A stretch of 64,000 nucleotides of DNA from Sphingomonas sp. OV641 (GCF_900109205.1 NZ_FNZB01000003.1:186001-250000), one strand, 5' to 3'; counted from the stretch's first letter, positions 55,590 to 64,000 are shown. Notes: generated by a model not told the origin, from the letters alone. Program-made: numbers and translations.

Positions 55590-56831
55590 TCAGTAGCGGC
55601 TGAGCTCCACCGGCAGCTTGCGATAACCATGGACGAAGCAGGCCGACACTCGTTCGGGCGCGCCGACCACGTTCACCCGCATCCGGCGCTTCGCCATTTC
55701 TTCCAGCAATATGCCGATCTGAAGTTCGGCCAAGCGGGCGCCGACGCAGCGATGGATACCGTGGCCGAAGGCGAGGTGGCGGCGGGCGTTGGGCCGGTCG
55801 ACAATCAGCTTATCCGCATCGTCGCCGAACACGCTCTCGTCGCGATTGCCGGAAATGTACCACATGGCCAGCTTGTCACCGGCCCTGATCTGCTGACCCA
55901 TCAACTCGGTATCCTGCGTCGCGGTGCGGCGCATATGGGCGAGCGGCGTCTGCCAGCGGATGATTTCGCTGACCGCGTTCGGGATGAGCGATGTATCCGC
56001 CTCCAGCTTCGCGCGCTGATCGGGATATTTGTCCAGACCATAGGCCAGCCCGGACATGGTGTTACGGGTCGTATCGTTGCCGCCGACGATCAGCAGGATG
56101 AGGTTCCCGAGGAACTCATTGTCGTCCATCTCCCGCATGGCATCGGAGTGGATCATCATGCTGATCAGGTCGGGCTGCAGAGGCTTGTCCAGCTTTTCAT
56201 TCCAAAGCCGGCGGAAATAGGATCCGCATTCATACATGTGCATCAGGCGCTGCTGACGCAGATCCTCGTTCTTGATGATCTCGATATCGCCGGCCCAGTC
56301 GGACCAGAAGGTGAGCTTGCGACGATCCTCCCACGGGAAGTCGAACAGGATGGCCAGCATCTGCGTGGTCAATTCGATTGAAACGGTATCGACCCAGTCG
56401 AACTGCTCCCCCCAGGGAAGCGTGTCGAGCACCTCCTCCGTCCGGCGGCGGATGTCGGACGACAGACGCGTCATTTCCGATGGCGTGAACGCGGGCGCGA
56501 CCGTGCGCCGCTGCGCGGTGTGCACCGGGCGATCACGCGCGATGAACATCGGCATCCGCACGGCATTGGGATCATCCACGTCGAAATTGGCGATCGTGAT
56601 CCCGCCCGCCTCGGAGGAGTAAAGATCGGGCAGCGATTCCACTTCGACGATCGGCTTGTACGACGAGACCGACCAATAGGGGCCGAATTCGGAATCCGGC
56701 ACATAGTGAACAGGCGCCTCGGCCCGCAGCCGGGCGAACGGCTCTCGCCATGTGTCATCCCGATAGAGTTCGGGCCTGCTGACATCAAAGGGGTCAACCG
56801 CTTCGGACACATCCCTGGCAAGGGTCGCCAT
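55590..56831 (-). CDS. Cytochrome P450, CYP153 family (alkane/fatty acid omega-hydroxylase)
   Basis: The 413-aa P450 matches CYP153 along its length: ELYRDDTWREPFARLR-type start, FGPYWSV, LAILFDFPWEDRRKL, the I-helix LILLIVGGNDTTRNTM, IIRWQTPLAHMRRTA, MWYISGNRDESVF, and the heme loop FGHGIHRCVG (Cys362). CYP153 enzymes hydroxylate the terminal carbon of medium-chain alkanes and related compounds. They need ferredoxin and ferredoxin reductase; neither is adjacent, though a ferredoxin-NADP reductase gene is cut by the right window edge. GGGAG precedes the second ATG by about 6 bases, so this start was selected. Confidence 0.9.
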   Translation of the reverse strand: MATLARDVSEAVDPFDVSRPELYRDDTWREPFARLRAEAPVHYVPDSEFGPYWSVSSYKPIVEVESLPDLYSSEAGGITIANFDVDDPNAVRMPMFIARDRPVHTAQRRTVAPAFTPSEMTRLSSDIRRRTEEVLDTLPWGEQFDWVDTVSIELTTQMLAILFDFPWEDRRKLTFWSDWAGDIEIIKNEDLRQQRLMHMYECGSYFRRLWNEKLDKPLQPDLISMMIHSDAMREMDDNEFLGNLILLIVGGNDTTRNTMSGLAYGLDKYPDQRAKLEADTSLIPNAVSEIIRWQTPLAHMRRTATQDTELMGQQIRAGDKLAMWYISGNRDESVFGDDADKLIVDRPNARRHLAFGHGIHRCVGARLAELQIGILLEEMAKRRMRVNVVGAPERVSACFVHGYRKLPVELSRY

Positions 56832-56883
56832 CATCTCTCTCCCGAGTCTTATGGGACAAGGAAGAACTTCACTGACAATCTTG

Positions 56884-58143
56884 TCAATACGGCAGTGCGC
56901 GGCCCGCCTTGCCTATGCGCCCGAACAGCTTCTTCCAGGCCCCGGCCGGGCTGCCCGACTGGAGGACGCCGCGGCGGAAGAGGCGAGCGCCTACGGCAAT
57001 GAAGATCGCCACCCACAATATCTGCCATGCCAGCGCAGCGAGATGCGGCCAAAGCACCGACGAATTCGCAGCCCGGCCGGCCATGGCGAACGGAGACGAA
57101 AGCGGAAAGATCTCGGCGACCAGCGCCAACGTGCTGCCCGGGTTCGATGCGGCGGCAGAGGCGAGGCCAAACATCGCCACCTGGAGGATCGTGATAGGAA
57201 GCGAGAGCATCTGGATTTCACGCATGGTGGATGCTTGCGCACCGACGCCGAGGAAGACCGAGCCCAGCAGCAGGTAAGCGGTCGTGAAATAACAGGCGAA
57301 GAGCAGCGCGAAGGGGCCGAATCCGACCGCTGGCGCCAGGCCGGCCAGCCCGCTGTTGGCGGGCAGGAAAAGGCCGATCTGGCTGACCACCAATCCCCAG
57401 AAGCCGACGAACAGCACGGCTACGCCGAACATGCCGAGCAGCTTGCCAAGGAAAACGCTTTCCAGCGGCACCGCCGCGGCAAGCACCTCGATCACCTTGT
57501 TGTTCCGTTCTTCCGCCATGGTGCCGACCACCTGACCGGACAGGAAGAGGGTCAGGAAGAAGATGCCGAAGACCGCCGCGAAGGCGGCCGTGTTGCGGCC
57601 GCCCAGGCTGGGCGCCTCCCGCGCCGTGCGCGTGAAGAGTGGACGGCCGGGCGGCAGCGGCCCCGCCGCGGTGATGCGCATCGCTTGATCGGACAAAGCG
57701 GCAAGGTAGCGGGCGTCCCTCCGGCTCTGGCCGAAAAGGATGTGCGGAGCCTGCAATGGGCCGACCATCACCGCCACCACGTCCACGTCGGACGTGTTCA
57801 ATGCGGCGCGCGCCTGCCCGGCCGGGTCTCCGTGCGGCGCTCGCACCTCCAGCGCGGGCGGCTGAATCTCGCCGGGGAACAACGCGCGAAGCTGCCGGTC
57901 GGCGGCGATCAGCGCCTCGGCCTCGCGGGGCGGGGCGATGGCGACGAGCCGCTCACGCTCCGCCGAGCCGGCCGACACGGATGCGGCGCCAAGCCCGCCG
58001 ATCGCGCCGAACGAACCCATGATCACCGGCGCAAACAGGAAAAGAAGAAAAATGGGGGTGAACACCGTGGCGGTGAAGTCCCGCCGCGCGATGGTGAATG
58101 TCTGGCGAAGGCGTCGCCGCAGATTGCCAGCGCTGGTGCTCAT
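56884..58143 (-). CDS. ABC transporter permease (ABC-2/NatB type)
   Basis: The 419-aa permease has one N-terminal helix (about 30-55), a large periplasmic loop (about 60-185), and five to six C-terminal helices with MAEERNNKVIEVLAAAVPLESVFLGKLLG (a conserved NatB/ABC-2 block). With its ATPase it forms an exporter whose substrate is unknown. The start overlaps the ATPase stop by 4 bp (ATGA). Confidence 0.85.
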   Translation of the reverse strand: MSTSAGNLRRRLRQTFTIARRDFTATVFTPIFLLFLFAPVIMGSFGAIGGLGAASVSAGSAERERLVAIAPPREAEALIAADRQLRALFPGEIQPPALEVRAPHGDPAGQARAALNTSDVDVVAVMVGPLQAPHILFGQSRRDARYLAALSDQAMRITAAGPLPPGRPLFTRTAREAPSLGGRNTAAFAAVFGIFFLTLFLSGQVVGTMAEERNNKVIEVLAAAVPLESVFLGKLLGMFGVAVLFVGFWGLVVSQIGLFLPANSGLAGLAPAVGFGPFALLFACYFTTAYLLLGSVFLGVGAQASTMREIQMLSLPITILQVAMFGLASAAASNPGSTLALVAEIFPLSSPFAMAGRAANSSVLWPHLAALAWQILWVAIFIAVGARLFRRGVLQSGSPAGAWKKLFGRIGKAGRALPY

Positions 58144-59063
58144 GCCGTGCGCTCCAGCGCTGCCTGGCCGACGATGCGGACGAATGCCTCGTGCAAGCCG
58201 GGGCGCTCGATCGACAGGCCCGAAATGCCGAAGCCCGCGTCGATCAATCGTTTCAGCAGCGCCTCGATCCCATCACGCGGCAATTCGAAGCGCCATCCGC
58301 CGCCTTCTTCGCGGGCGTCGGGCGGGAGGTGATCGCGCAAGCCGGGTTGCGGAAAGTGCGGCACGTAATGAACCTGCTGCGGCAAGGTGCCGCGCGCCTC
58401 CGCAACCGTGCCCTCAAAGCGGCGCTTGCCGCCCGCAATGATCGCCAGCCGATCGCACAGGCGCTGAGCATGGGCCATGACATGGGTGGAAAAGAGCACG
58501 GTCGCACCACGATCCCGCTCCGCCAGGATGAGCGCTTCGAGCCGTTCCTGATTGACCGGGTCCAGGCCGGAGAACGGCTCGTCCAGCACCAGGAGATCAG
58601 GCCGATGGACCACTGAGCCGAGGAGCTGGACGAGCTGTGCCATCCCCTTCGACAGCTTACGGATCTTGTCGTCGGCGGCATGGCCGAGCCCGGCTTGAGT
58701 GAGCAACGTGTCGGCGCGGGCGCGCCCTTCCTTCCATGGCAAGCCGCGAAGTGCGCCCATGAAGGCGATCGCCTCGCGTGCCTTCATCGCAGGATACAGC
58801 CCGCGCTCTTCCGGCAGGTAGCCGACGCGGTCGCTGGCGCCGCGAGGATGCTGCGAGCCGAGGAGCATGCGTTCGCCCGCGTCCGGCTCGATGATGCCCA
58901 GCAACATGCGCAGCGTGGTCGTCTTGCCGGCGCCGTTCGGGCCGAGCACGCCATAGATCATGCCATGCGGCACAATGAGGTCTATCCCGTCAACCACCCG
59001 CCTGCCGCCGAAGCGTTTCACCAGACCGCTGGCGACAATGACGGGATCTGCGCTGCTCGCCAC
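58140..59063 (-). CDS. ABC transporter ATP-binding protein
   Basis: The 307-aa ATPase has Walker A GPNGAGKTTT (about 41-50), a signature of LSKGMAQ (canonical LSGGQ), Walker B LLVLDEPFSGLDP and the H-loop in LFSTHVMAHA. It belongs to the NatA-like/ABC-2 exporter group. Several starts are possible; the GTG at 59063 gives the family-typical N-terminus (VIVASGLVKRFGG) and has AGGG 9 bases upstream. A much longer version starts at 59147. The ATPase and permease form a two-gene operon. Confidence 0.85.
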   Translation of the reverse strand: MASSADPVIVASGLVKRFGGRRVVDGIDLIVPHGMIYGVLGPNGAGKTTTLRMLLGIIEPDAGERMLLGSQHPRGASDRVGYLPEERGLYPAMKAREAIAFMGALRGLPWKEGRARADTLLTQAGLGHAADDKIRKLSKGMAQLVQLLGSVVHRPDLLVLDEPFSGLDPVNQERLEALILAERDRGATVLFSTHVMAHAQRLCDRLAIIAGGKRRFEGTVAEARGTLPQQVHYVPHFPQPGLRDHLPPDAREEGGGWRFELPRDGIEALLKRLIDAGFGISGLSIERPGLHEAFVRIVGQAALERTA

Positions 59064-59327
59064 GTCCGTTGCCCTGTGATGCGCCGGTGGGCGGCTGCCC
59101 CTGGCAAGTGAAGGCGACCACATCGCTTCGCCGCGGCCTTTCGTCACCTGCTACTGGCTCGCTGGCGCACAACACAAGTGTTTTGCGGAGCATGGCCGGG
59201 CAGGATCCGGCCTTCGTTCACACTGCTGTCACACTGCTGCAACGCAGCAAAGATTGCTTACATTCCGCATACGCCAGGACATAATCCGCTCCATATATGC
59301 TTACCCTCAATCAGAGGAGCCATGTAG

Positions 59328-59525
59328 ATGAGCCAAGAGCCAAAGAAGTCTGAAGGGTCCACTGAAGAACCGATCTGGGCGTCCGTGTTCTTGCTGGCGT
59401 TTGGATGTGCCTTGTTGTTGTTCCTGATCGCAATCGAGCACCAGAATTGGTTCGAGCTGAAGCCGGCGACGGGTACGGCCGAGGCGATGACTTATGCCTC
59501 ATCGGATCGTGGCCATAGAAGCTGA
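59328..59525 (+). CDS. Small single-pass membrane protein
   Basis: The 65-aa protein has a charged N-terminus, one membrane helix (about 16-40, PIWASVFLLAFGCALLLFLIAIEH) and a short polar tail. GAGGAG lies 8 bases before the ATG, which gives good support for translation. It is divergent from the ABC exporter and 31 bp upstream of the convergent lipoprotein gene. No family is recognised. A weak TTACAT-16-CATAAT promoter is visible at 59258-59285. Confidence 0.65.
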   Translation: MSQEPKKSEGSTEEPIWASVFLLAFGCALLLFLIAIEHQNWFELKPATGTAEAMTYASSDRGHRS

Positions 59526-59556
59526 CGAAATACTTGGTGGCGCCGGCGCTGGCGCG

Positions 59557-59922
59557 TTACTTTCCGCCTTCACGCCGGGTCAGCGCGGACACGCAGCTCG
59601 CACGATCGATCGCCCGGCCATCGGGCTGGCGCGCATCAACATAAGTGACGCGCGGCTCGGCAGTTCCCTTGGTGTACAGATAAGTGTCGAGCACGCAGAT
59701 CTGGCTCTGGAACTGCAGCTTGCGCGCATTGCCTTCGCGCACGTCGGCGTCCGGCTCCCCGAACAGCCGCACCAGTCCGTTCGCATTCTGACCAATCACG
59801 CGCTCCAGCCCGACGCCGCTATAGGGGATCGGGACGGGCGCGGCGCGCTCCGGTGCGGAGCCGACCGCCGTGGCGCAGCCTGACAGGAGAATGATCGAGA
59901 ACGGGGCGGCAAGGCGAATCAT
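59557..59922 (-). CDS. BamE/SmpA-like hypothetical lipoprotein
   Basis: The 121-aa precursor has a lipobox LLSGC (Cys16). The mature part (IGQNANGLVRLFGEPDADVREGNARKLQFQSQ, then CVLDTYLYTKG and VTYVDARQPDGR) has the pattern of the BamE/SmpA fold: a GEP turn followed by paired strands. Two additional cysteines might form a disulfide. Its function is unknown. It overlaps the EI24 gene by 4 bp (ATGA) and is likely translated with it. Confidence 0.7.
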   Translation of the reverse strand: MIRLAAPFSIILLSGCATAVGSAPERAAPVPIPYSGVGLERVIGQNANGLVRLFGEPDADVREGNARKLQFQSQICVLDTYLYTKGTAEPRVTYVDARQPDGRAIDRASCVSALTRREGGK

Positions 59923-60587
59923 GAACGGCTCCGGTGGTAAACGTGCGTGGCCAATGCGGCACCGATCACCGGCGCCAGGATGTTGGCAAAGGGCGCCAGG
60001 AAGAGGATGGTGACCGCAAGGCCAAGGAGAAATCGGCGCGCCGCCGTTGCCTGACGCCAGTCGCGCATGGCTTCTGGCGGAAGATGTCGCGCCGACACCA
60101 TGTCGCCCAGATCGCGACCAAGCAGCCAGGCATTGGCGGCCAGGAACAGGGCGGCGGTGCCGATGCCCGTTGCCAAAAGCACCAGGTACAAAGGCGCGAG
60201 CATCAGGTTGACGGCGATGAAGCGTCCCGCCGACGCAAGTGCCATGCGCAAGGACCGGCCGAACGGAACATCCCGCGCGGTGGAAAGGGCGGCGGGATAG
60301 TGTTCGCGCTCCACCGCGACGACGATCGTATCCGCAAACAGGCCGACGACGGCGACCGCGACAGCCCGGAACAGCAGCCACAGCGCCAGTATCGTGACAA
60401 CCAGCGATGCCGCAGACGCAAGGGCACCGTGATAGGTCCAGGTGGCGAGCAGCGCATTCACGCCCCACCACACGCCCGCACCAAGAAGCACGAAAAGCGC
60501 GAACGTCACGGCCAGGCTTTTCGCCAGCACGCCCAGAACCGCGCGATCCCCGAGTTGTGCGATGCTGAGGACAAACGCAGTAAACAT
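59919..60587 (-). CDS. EI24/CysZ-like membrane protein
   Basis: The 222-aa protein has about four to five hydrophobic helices and the EI24-family features (VLAKSLAVTFALFVLL; FGRSLRMALASAGRFIAVNLMLAPLYLVLLATGIGTAALFLAANAWLLGRDLGDMVSARHL). The family includes CysZ, a sulfate permease. No cysteine biosynthesis gene is nearby, so function is open. The ATG at 60587 was chosen over a longer in-frame start. It is divergent from the adenosine kinase gene. Confidence 0.85.
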   Translation of the reverse strand: MFTAFVLSIAQLGDRAVLGVLAKSLAVTFALFVLLGAGVWWGVNALLATWTYHGALASAASLVVTILALWLLFRAVAVAVVGLFADTIVVAVEREHYPAALSTARDVPFGRSLRMALASAGRFIAVNLMLAPLYLVLLATGIGTAALFLAANAWLLGRDLGDMVSARHLPPEAMRDWRQATAARRFLLGLAVTILFLAPFANILAPVIGAALATHVYHRSRS

Positions 60588-60687
60588 CGCGCGGCGGAAT
60601 GCGCGCGTGCGCGCAGTTGCGCAAGGCGGGCGTGGCAATTACGGCCGCGCGCAACCCTCACCCTGTCCGGGATCGGAGCCTTTTCGT

Positions 60688-61680
60688 TTGACCCAGCCCA
60701 GCTATGACGTCGTCGCCATCGGCAATGCCATTGTCGACATCCTTTCCCCCGCCACCGACGACTTCGTCGCCGACAACGGCATGACCAAGGGCGCCATGGC
60801 GCTGGTCTTCTCGCCGGAGGAAGCCGACGCGCTTTATGCGAAGATGGGTCCGGGGCAGGAAGTGTCCGGCGGCTCGGCGGCGAACACGATTGCCGGCATG
60901 GCAGCGCTTGGCAGCAAGTGCGCCTTTATCGGCCAGGTGGCGGACGACCAGCTCGGCACCGTTTTCGCGCATGACATCCGCGCCGCGGGCATCCGTTTCG
61001 ACACGGAGGCGCGCGCTGGCAGTCCGACCACGGGTCGCTGCCTGATTTTCGTGACGCCGGACGGCCAGCGCACGATGAACACCTTCCTTGGCGCGTCGCA
61101 CTATCTGCCGGCCGAGGCGCTGGACCGGGACCTGATCGCGGGAGCAAAATATCTGTACCTCGAAGGGTATCTCTGGGATCCCGAAGAGCCCCGCGCGGCA
61201 ATGCGCGCCGCGATCGAGGTGGCGCGCGCTGCCGGCCGCAAGGTGGCTTTCACGCTTTCTGCGGAATTCGTGATCGACCGGCATCGCGACGCCTTCCACC
61301 AACTGATCGATGCCGGCCTGATCGACGTGCTCTTCGCCAACGAAGCGGAGATCGTGTCGCTGACGGAAGCGGCCGATACGGAAGCGGCGATCGCCGCGGT
61401 AAAGGCCAAGGTGCCGCTGCTGGTGGTGACCATGAGCGAGCAGGGCGCCTGCGCGATCGCCGGTGACGAGCGAGTCACCGTGCCCGCAGCGCCGGTCGAC
61501 AAGGTGGTCGATACCACGGGGGCGGGCGATCTGTTCGCCGCTGGCTTCCTGCACGGGCAGGCGCAGGGCTGGGGACTGGAGCGCTCGCTTCGCCTGGGCG
61601 CGGTCTGCGCCGCCGAAGTCATCAGCCACTTTGGCGCGCGGCCGATCGCCGACTTGAAGGCGCTGGCGGCCGAAGTCTGA
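60688..61680 (+). CDS. Adenosine kinase (PfkB family)
   Basis: The 330-aa sugar kinase of the PfkB/ribokinase family has YDVVAIGNAIVDIL at the N-terminus, GGSAANTIAGMAALG, and the catalytic/anion hole DTTGAGDLFAAGFLHG (about 272-287). It phosphorylates adenosine (or a related nucleoside/sugar). The start is a TTG at 60688, with GGAG ten bases upstream; no ATG fits. A 13-bp hairpin directly follows the stop. Confidence 0.88.
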   Translation: MTQPSYDVVAIGNAIVDILSPATDDFVADNGMTKGAMALVFSPEEADALYAKMGPGQEVSGGSAANTIAGMAALGSKCAFIGQVADDQLGTVFAHDIRAAGIRFDTEARAGSPTTGRCLIFVTPDGQRTMNTFLGASHYLPAEALDRDLIAGAKYLYLEGYLWDPEEPRAAMRAAIEVARAAGRKVAFTLSAEFVIDRHRDAFHQLIDAGLIDVLFANEAEIVSLTEAADTEAAIAAVKAKVPLLVVTMSEQGACAIAGDERVTVPAAPVDKVVDTTGAGDLFAAGFLHGQAQGWGLERSLRLGAVCAAEVISHFGARPIADLKALAAEV

Positions 61681-61688
61681 AACTCACT

Positions 61689-61718
61689 CCGCCATCCCGG
61701 CCTCGGCCGGGATGGCGG
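61689..61718. repeat. Palindromic repeat downstream of adenosine kinase
   Basis: A perfect 13-bp stem (ccgccatcccggc with gccgggatggcgg, loop ctcg) has no T tract after it. It looks like a dispersed repeat rather than a dedicated terminator, but may still act as one. The remaining gap to 61890 holds nothing recognisable. Confidence 0.6.
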
Positions 61719-61890
61719 CGGTTGTGGCGCAATCGAAGCGTCTCGCGGAGGGCGGGCCAACTGTGGTCCCGCAATGAATGAAGGCGGTTGGTGAAGCGGT
61801 CGGTGCTGCCGCCTCATCACCCCCGCCAGAGCCGCGCTCCGGATGACGTGAACGAGACGGCCCAGGATCGCGCGGGCAGGAAAGGCGGCG

Positions 61891-62202
61891 TCAGTCGCCG
61901 CAATTGGCCTGCCACTGCGCGTCCATCGCGGCATCAGTATCGAGCTGCGAGGCGAGGGTTACCTTGCCGCCTTTGACGATGAAGCGTTCATAGCCGGTCC
62001 GCCCCATGCCGACACTGGCGTTCACTTCGCCGCAGACTGCTTCCCCATGCGCCGCCACGCCCTTGAACTGGGCGGTTTCGGGAAGCTTCAGCTGTTGCCG
62101 CACGGTTTCCGTCCCGGCACGCACGCGTTCGACCTCCACCGGATCGGGGCCGACGTCGCAGCCGGCGAGCGCCAGCGCGGCCAGTATCACCCGCCGCTTC
62201 AT
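61891..62202 (-). CDS. Hypothetical small lipoprotein
   Basis: The 103-aa precursor has a short signal peptide with lipobox LAGC (Cys15) and a small mature domain with two further cysteines (EAVCGEVNASV and QANCGD). Residues RTGYERFIVKGGKVTL give alternating beta-strand character. No family is recognised. It overlaps the M20 amidohydrolase stop by 4 bp and may be co-expressed. Confidence 0.7.
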   Translation of the reverse strand: MKRRVILAALALAGCDVGPDPVEVERVRAGTETVRQQLKLPETAQFKGVAAHGEAVCGEVNASVGMGRTGYERFIVKGGKVTLASQLDTDAAMDAQWQANCGD

Positions 62203-63527
62203 TCCGCGGCACCCGGCTTTAGCAGCTCCAGCGCCGCCGCGGTCATCGCGGTCGCGCCAGTGACGACCACCGGTTCCGGCGTGATCTTGAATAGCGGCGA
62301 GTGATGCGAGGCAACTGCAGGGCCGCCGTTACGCGCGGCATCAAGCGCCGCCTTGGGCGTGCCGCCGACGGCGAAGTAATAGCCTTTCACGCCCGTGTCT
62401 GGCTGTACGAAATAGGCGAAATCCTCGGCGCCCATGCCCATCTGTTCAAACGGCACGACGTTCGCCGTGCCAAGCGTATTCACCATCACGGCGTTCAGCC
62501 GTCGGGCGAGCGGCGTATTGTTGATCGTCGTCGGCGTGCCTTCGATCACCGTCACCTTGGGCATCTTGTCCTTTGGCATGCCGTTCATCACGCCGACGCC
62601 TTCGGCCACGCGCTTGATCCCGTTGACGAGCTGCGCCCGCGTGCCTTCATCATTGGCGCGCACAGTGACCTGAAGCTTCGCCTCGTCGGTGATGATGTTG
62701 TGCTTCAGCCCGGAATGAAACGAGCCGACGGTGATAACGCCGGGTAGCAGCGGCGCGCGCTCGCGGCTAATCAGGCCCTGCAGCGCGATCACGATCTGCG
62801 AGCCCATGTAGACGGGATCCTTGCCGGTGTTCGGGCTGGCACCATGCGCACCGACGCCCGGCACCACGATGTCGATCGAATCGGATGAGGAATATTGGAT
62901 GGTTTCGCTCGCCGCGACCTTGCCGGCCTCCATGCTGGCATCGACGTGATAGGCAAGCGCGTAATCGGGCTTGGGAAAGCGCGTGAAGAGACCGTCGGCG
63001 ATCATCGCCTTTGCGCCGCCGATCCGCTCCTCCGCAGGTTGCCCGATGAAGACGATCGTGCCCTGCCACCGGTCCTTCATCGCCGCCAGCCGCCGTGCCG
63101 TGGCAATCAGGCCGACAATGTGGGTGTCGTGCCCGCAGGCGTGCATCACCGGCGCTTCCACTCCATCCACGCCGACCTGACGCACCGTGGAGGCATTCGG
63201 CAGGCCGGACTTTTCCTGGACCGGCAGGCCATCCATATCGGCGCGGATCAGCACGGTGGGGCCAGCGCCATTCTTCAGCACGCCAACGATGCCGGTCTGG
63301 CCGACCTTCTCCGTCACCTGCATGCCGGGGATCTTGCGCAGCTCCGCGGCGATGGCGGCGGCGGTCTTCACCTCACGAAACGACAGTTCGGGATTGCGGT
63401 GGAACTGATCCCACAATTTCCCGAGATCGCGGTCCCAATCGGTCTGGATCTGCGCCTGATAGTCAGGCGCCGCCGCCACGGGCGTGGCGACGGCGGCGAG
63501 AAGTGCGGCAACAACGATACGGCGCAT
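62199..63527 (-). CDS. Exported M20 metallopeptidase/amidohydrolase
   Basis: The 442-aa precursor has a signal peptide (about 1-21, MRRIVVAALLAAVATPVAAA) and the M20D fold: FHRNPELSFREVKT, the metal-binding HACGHDTH (about 135-142), the general-base Glu region GQPAEE, and a dimerisation domain. Such proteins hydrolyse N-acyl amino acids, hippurate or amino acid conjugates. The ATG at 63527 follows AAGGGG at good distance; the longer in-frame version would translate a repeat. Confidence 0.88.
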   Translation of the reverse strand: MRRIVVAALLAAVATPVAAAPDYQAQIQTDWDRDLGKLWDQFHRNPELSFREVKTAAAIAAELRKIPGMQVTEKVGQTGIVGVLKNGAGPTVLIRADMDGLPVQEKSGLPNASTVRQVGVDGVEAPVMHACGHDTHIVGLIATARRLAAMKDRWQGTIVFIGQPAEERIGGAKAMIADGLFTRFPKPDYALAYHVDASMEAGKVAASETIQYSSSDSIDIVVPGVGAHGASPNTGKDPVYMGSQIVIALQGLISRERAPLLPGVITVGSFHSGLKHNIITDEAKLQVTVRANDEGTRAQLVNGIKRVAEGVGVMNGMPKDKMPKVTVIEGTPTTINNTPLARRLNAVMVNTLGTANVVPFEQMGMGAEDFAYFVQPDTGVKGYYFAVGGTPKAALDAARNGGPAVASHHSPLFKITPEPVVVTGATAMTAAALELLKPGAAE

Positions 63528-63605
63528 GCGAATCCCCCTTTGTTGCGCGCAGCATAGCTGGCGAGACGCCGGGGTGAAGGGTGATCGCGTGGTCATGCGC
63601 GATGC

Positions 63606-63708
63606 AGCCAACTCGGCGCAGGCCGGGGCCCAGGCGGGGAGGCGATGGTGGCGAATGCTGTGCGCCGTAAGCTTCGCCTTCCCAACTGGGCCCCGGGCTT
63701 CGCCGGAG
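63606..63708. repeat. Two copies of the ccaactgggccccgg repeat
   Basis: An inverted and a direct copy lie in this gap: actcggcgcaggccggggcc (63611-63630) and cccaactgggccccgggctt (63681-63700) with cgccgg following. They match the element at 1936-1980. There is no gene between the M20 amidohydrolase start and the reductase stop. Confidence 0.55.
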
Positions 63709-63717
63709 TGGTCAGGA

Positions 63718-64000
63718 TCAGTCGACGAAGGCGCGCTCAATCACGAACTGGCCGGGGTTGGCGTTGGAGCCTTCGACCAGGCCGGCGGCTTCCAGCAGAC
63801 CGGCCGTCTCGCGGATCATCGCGGTGGAGCCGCAGAGCATCACGCGGTCGGTTTCCGGATCGAACTTGGCCGGGCCGGTGACGGGGGCGGCGAACAGGCG
63901 GCCGTCGGCGATCAGATCGGTGATGCGGCCCTTGCGCTCGAAATCCTCGCGCGTCACGGTCGGGATATAGTGAAGCTGCTCCTGCGCATGTTCGCCGACC
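63718..64000 (-). CDS. fpr: Ferredoxin-NADP reductase, C-terminal part (cut by window end)
   Basis: The last 93 residues of an FNR-type flavoprotein are present: EQLHYIPTVTREDFERKGRI, VMLCGSTAMIRETAGLL (NADP-binding) and the end of the protein, PGQFVIERAFVD. Fpr transfers electrons between NADPH and ferredoxin/flavodoxin. The start lies beyond the window. It could serve CYP153 further left, but 7 kb separate them and no ferredoxin is nearby. Confidence 0.85.
   Translation of the reverse strand, partial: VGEHAQEQLHYIPTVTREDFERKGRITDLIADGRLFAAPVTGPAKFDPETDRVMLCGSTAMIRETAGLLEAAGLVEGSNANPGQFVIERAFVD

Overview
The window is about 64 kb of a GC-rich alphaproteobacterial chromosome. Gene content and order point to Sphingomonadaceae (Sphingomonas or a close relative). 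Indicators are a cpdR-type response regulator divergent from an N-formylglutamate amidohydrolase, a gapR/DUF2312 nucleoid protein, CYP153 cytochrome P450, SapC, an RcnB-like protein, the DUF177/cytochrome bc1 chaperone pair divergent from a bamE-like gene, and palindromic intergenic repeats of types I associate with sphingomonads. Almost everything looks like core chromosome. I see no integrase, transposase, prophage, plasmid or CRISPR locus.

Layout. 1-3.7 kb: thiamine-diphosphate enzyme, DUF177 and bc1-chaperone genes, BamE-like lipoprotein. 3.8-8.8 kb: RcnB-like protein with a strong terminator; then a tightly coupled run of an NfrB-like glycosyltransferase, an outer-membrane-like partner, a TauE/SafE exporter and a TIGR02186 protein. 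8.9-15.3 kb: HerA-like ATPase, dicarboxylate symporter, SixA-like phosphatase, DinG/Rad3-type helicase. 15.3-16.3 kb: repeat-rich spacer and a small membrane protein. 16.3-19.6 kb: sucC, a coiled-coil gene, etfB, etfA. 19.8-25.6 kb: RlpA, tRNA-Val(GAC), cpdR, N-formylglutamate amidohydrolase, a candidate small RNA, SapC, a GlcD-type oxidase. 25.7-33.2 kb: DEAD-box helicase, NUDIX, TonB, GST, dienelactone hydrolase, PRC-barrel, and a DUF4136/M14 peptidase/GNAT operon. 33.3-39.7 kb: rpmJ, a HAD gene broken by an in-frame amber codon, pyruvate kinase, DUF1244, an amidohydrolase, gapR, a second HerA-like ATPase. 39.8-46.2 kb: yebC, ruvC, ruvA, a ParA-like gene, ruvB, and a large RTX protein. 46.4-54.1 kb: ptsP, rodZ-like, cpoB, tilS, ftsH. 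54.4-64 kb: DUF3667, CYP153, a two-gene ABC exporter, EI24 and lipoprotein genes, adenosine kinase, an M20 amidohydrolase, and the C-terminal end of a ferredoxin-NADP reductase cut by the window edge.

Functional groupings. The ruv genes with yebC form a recombination-repair block. cpoB-tilS-ftsH and rodZ/ptsP are envelope and housekeeping genes. sucC and etfBA belong to central and respiratory metabolism. The best leads for novelty are a minus-strand small-RNA candidate with an anti-Shine-Dalgarno motif (about 22520-22625), the amber-interrupted HAD gene (33474-34085), a minimal NfrA/NfrB-like pair (4648-7085), the ParA-like gene inside the ruv cluster, and a repeat hairpin that holds the ruvC ribosome-binding site. 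All functional calls come from reading motifs by eye; no database search was run.
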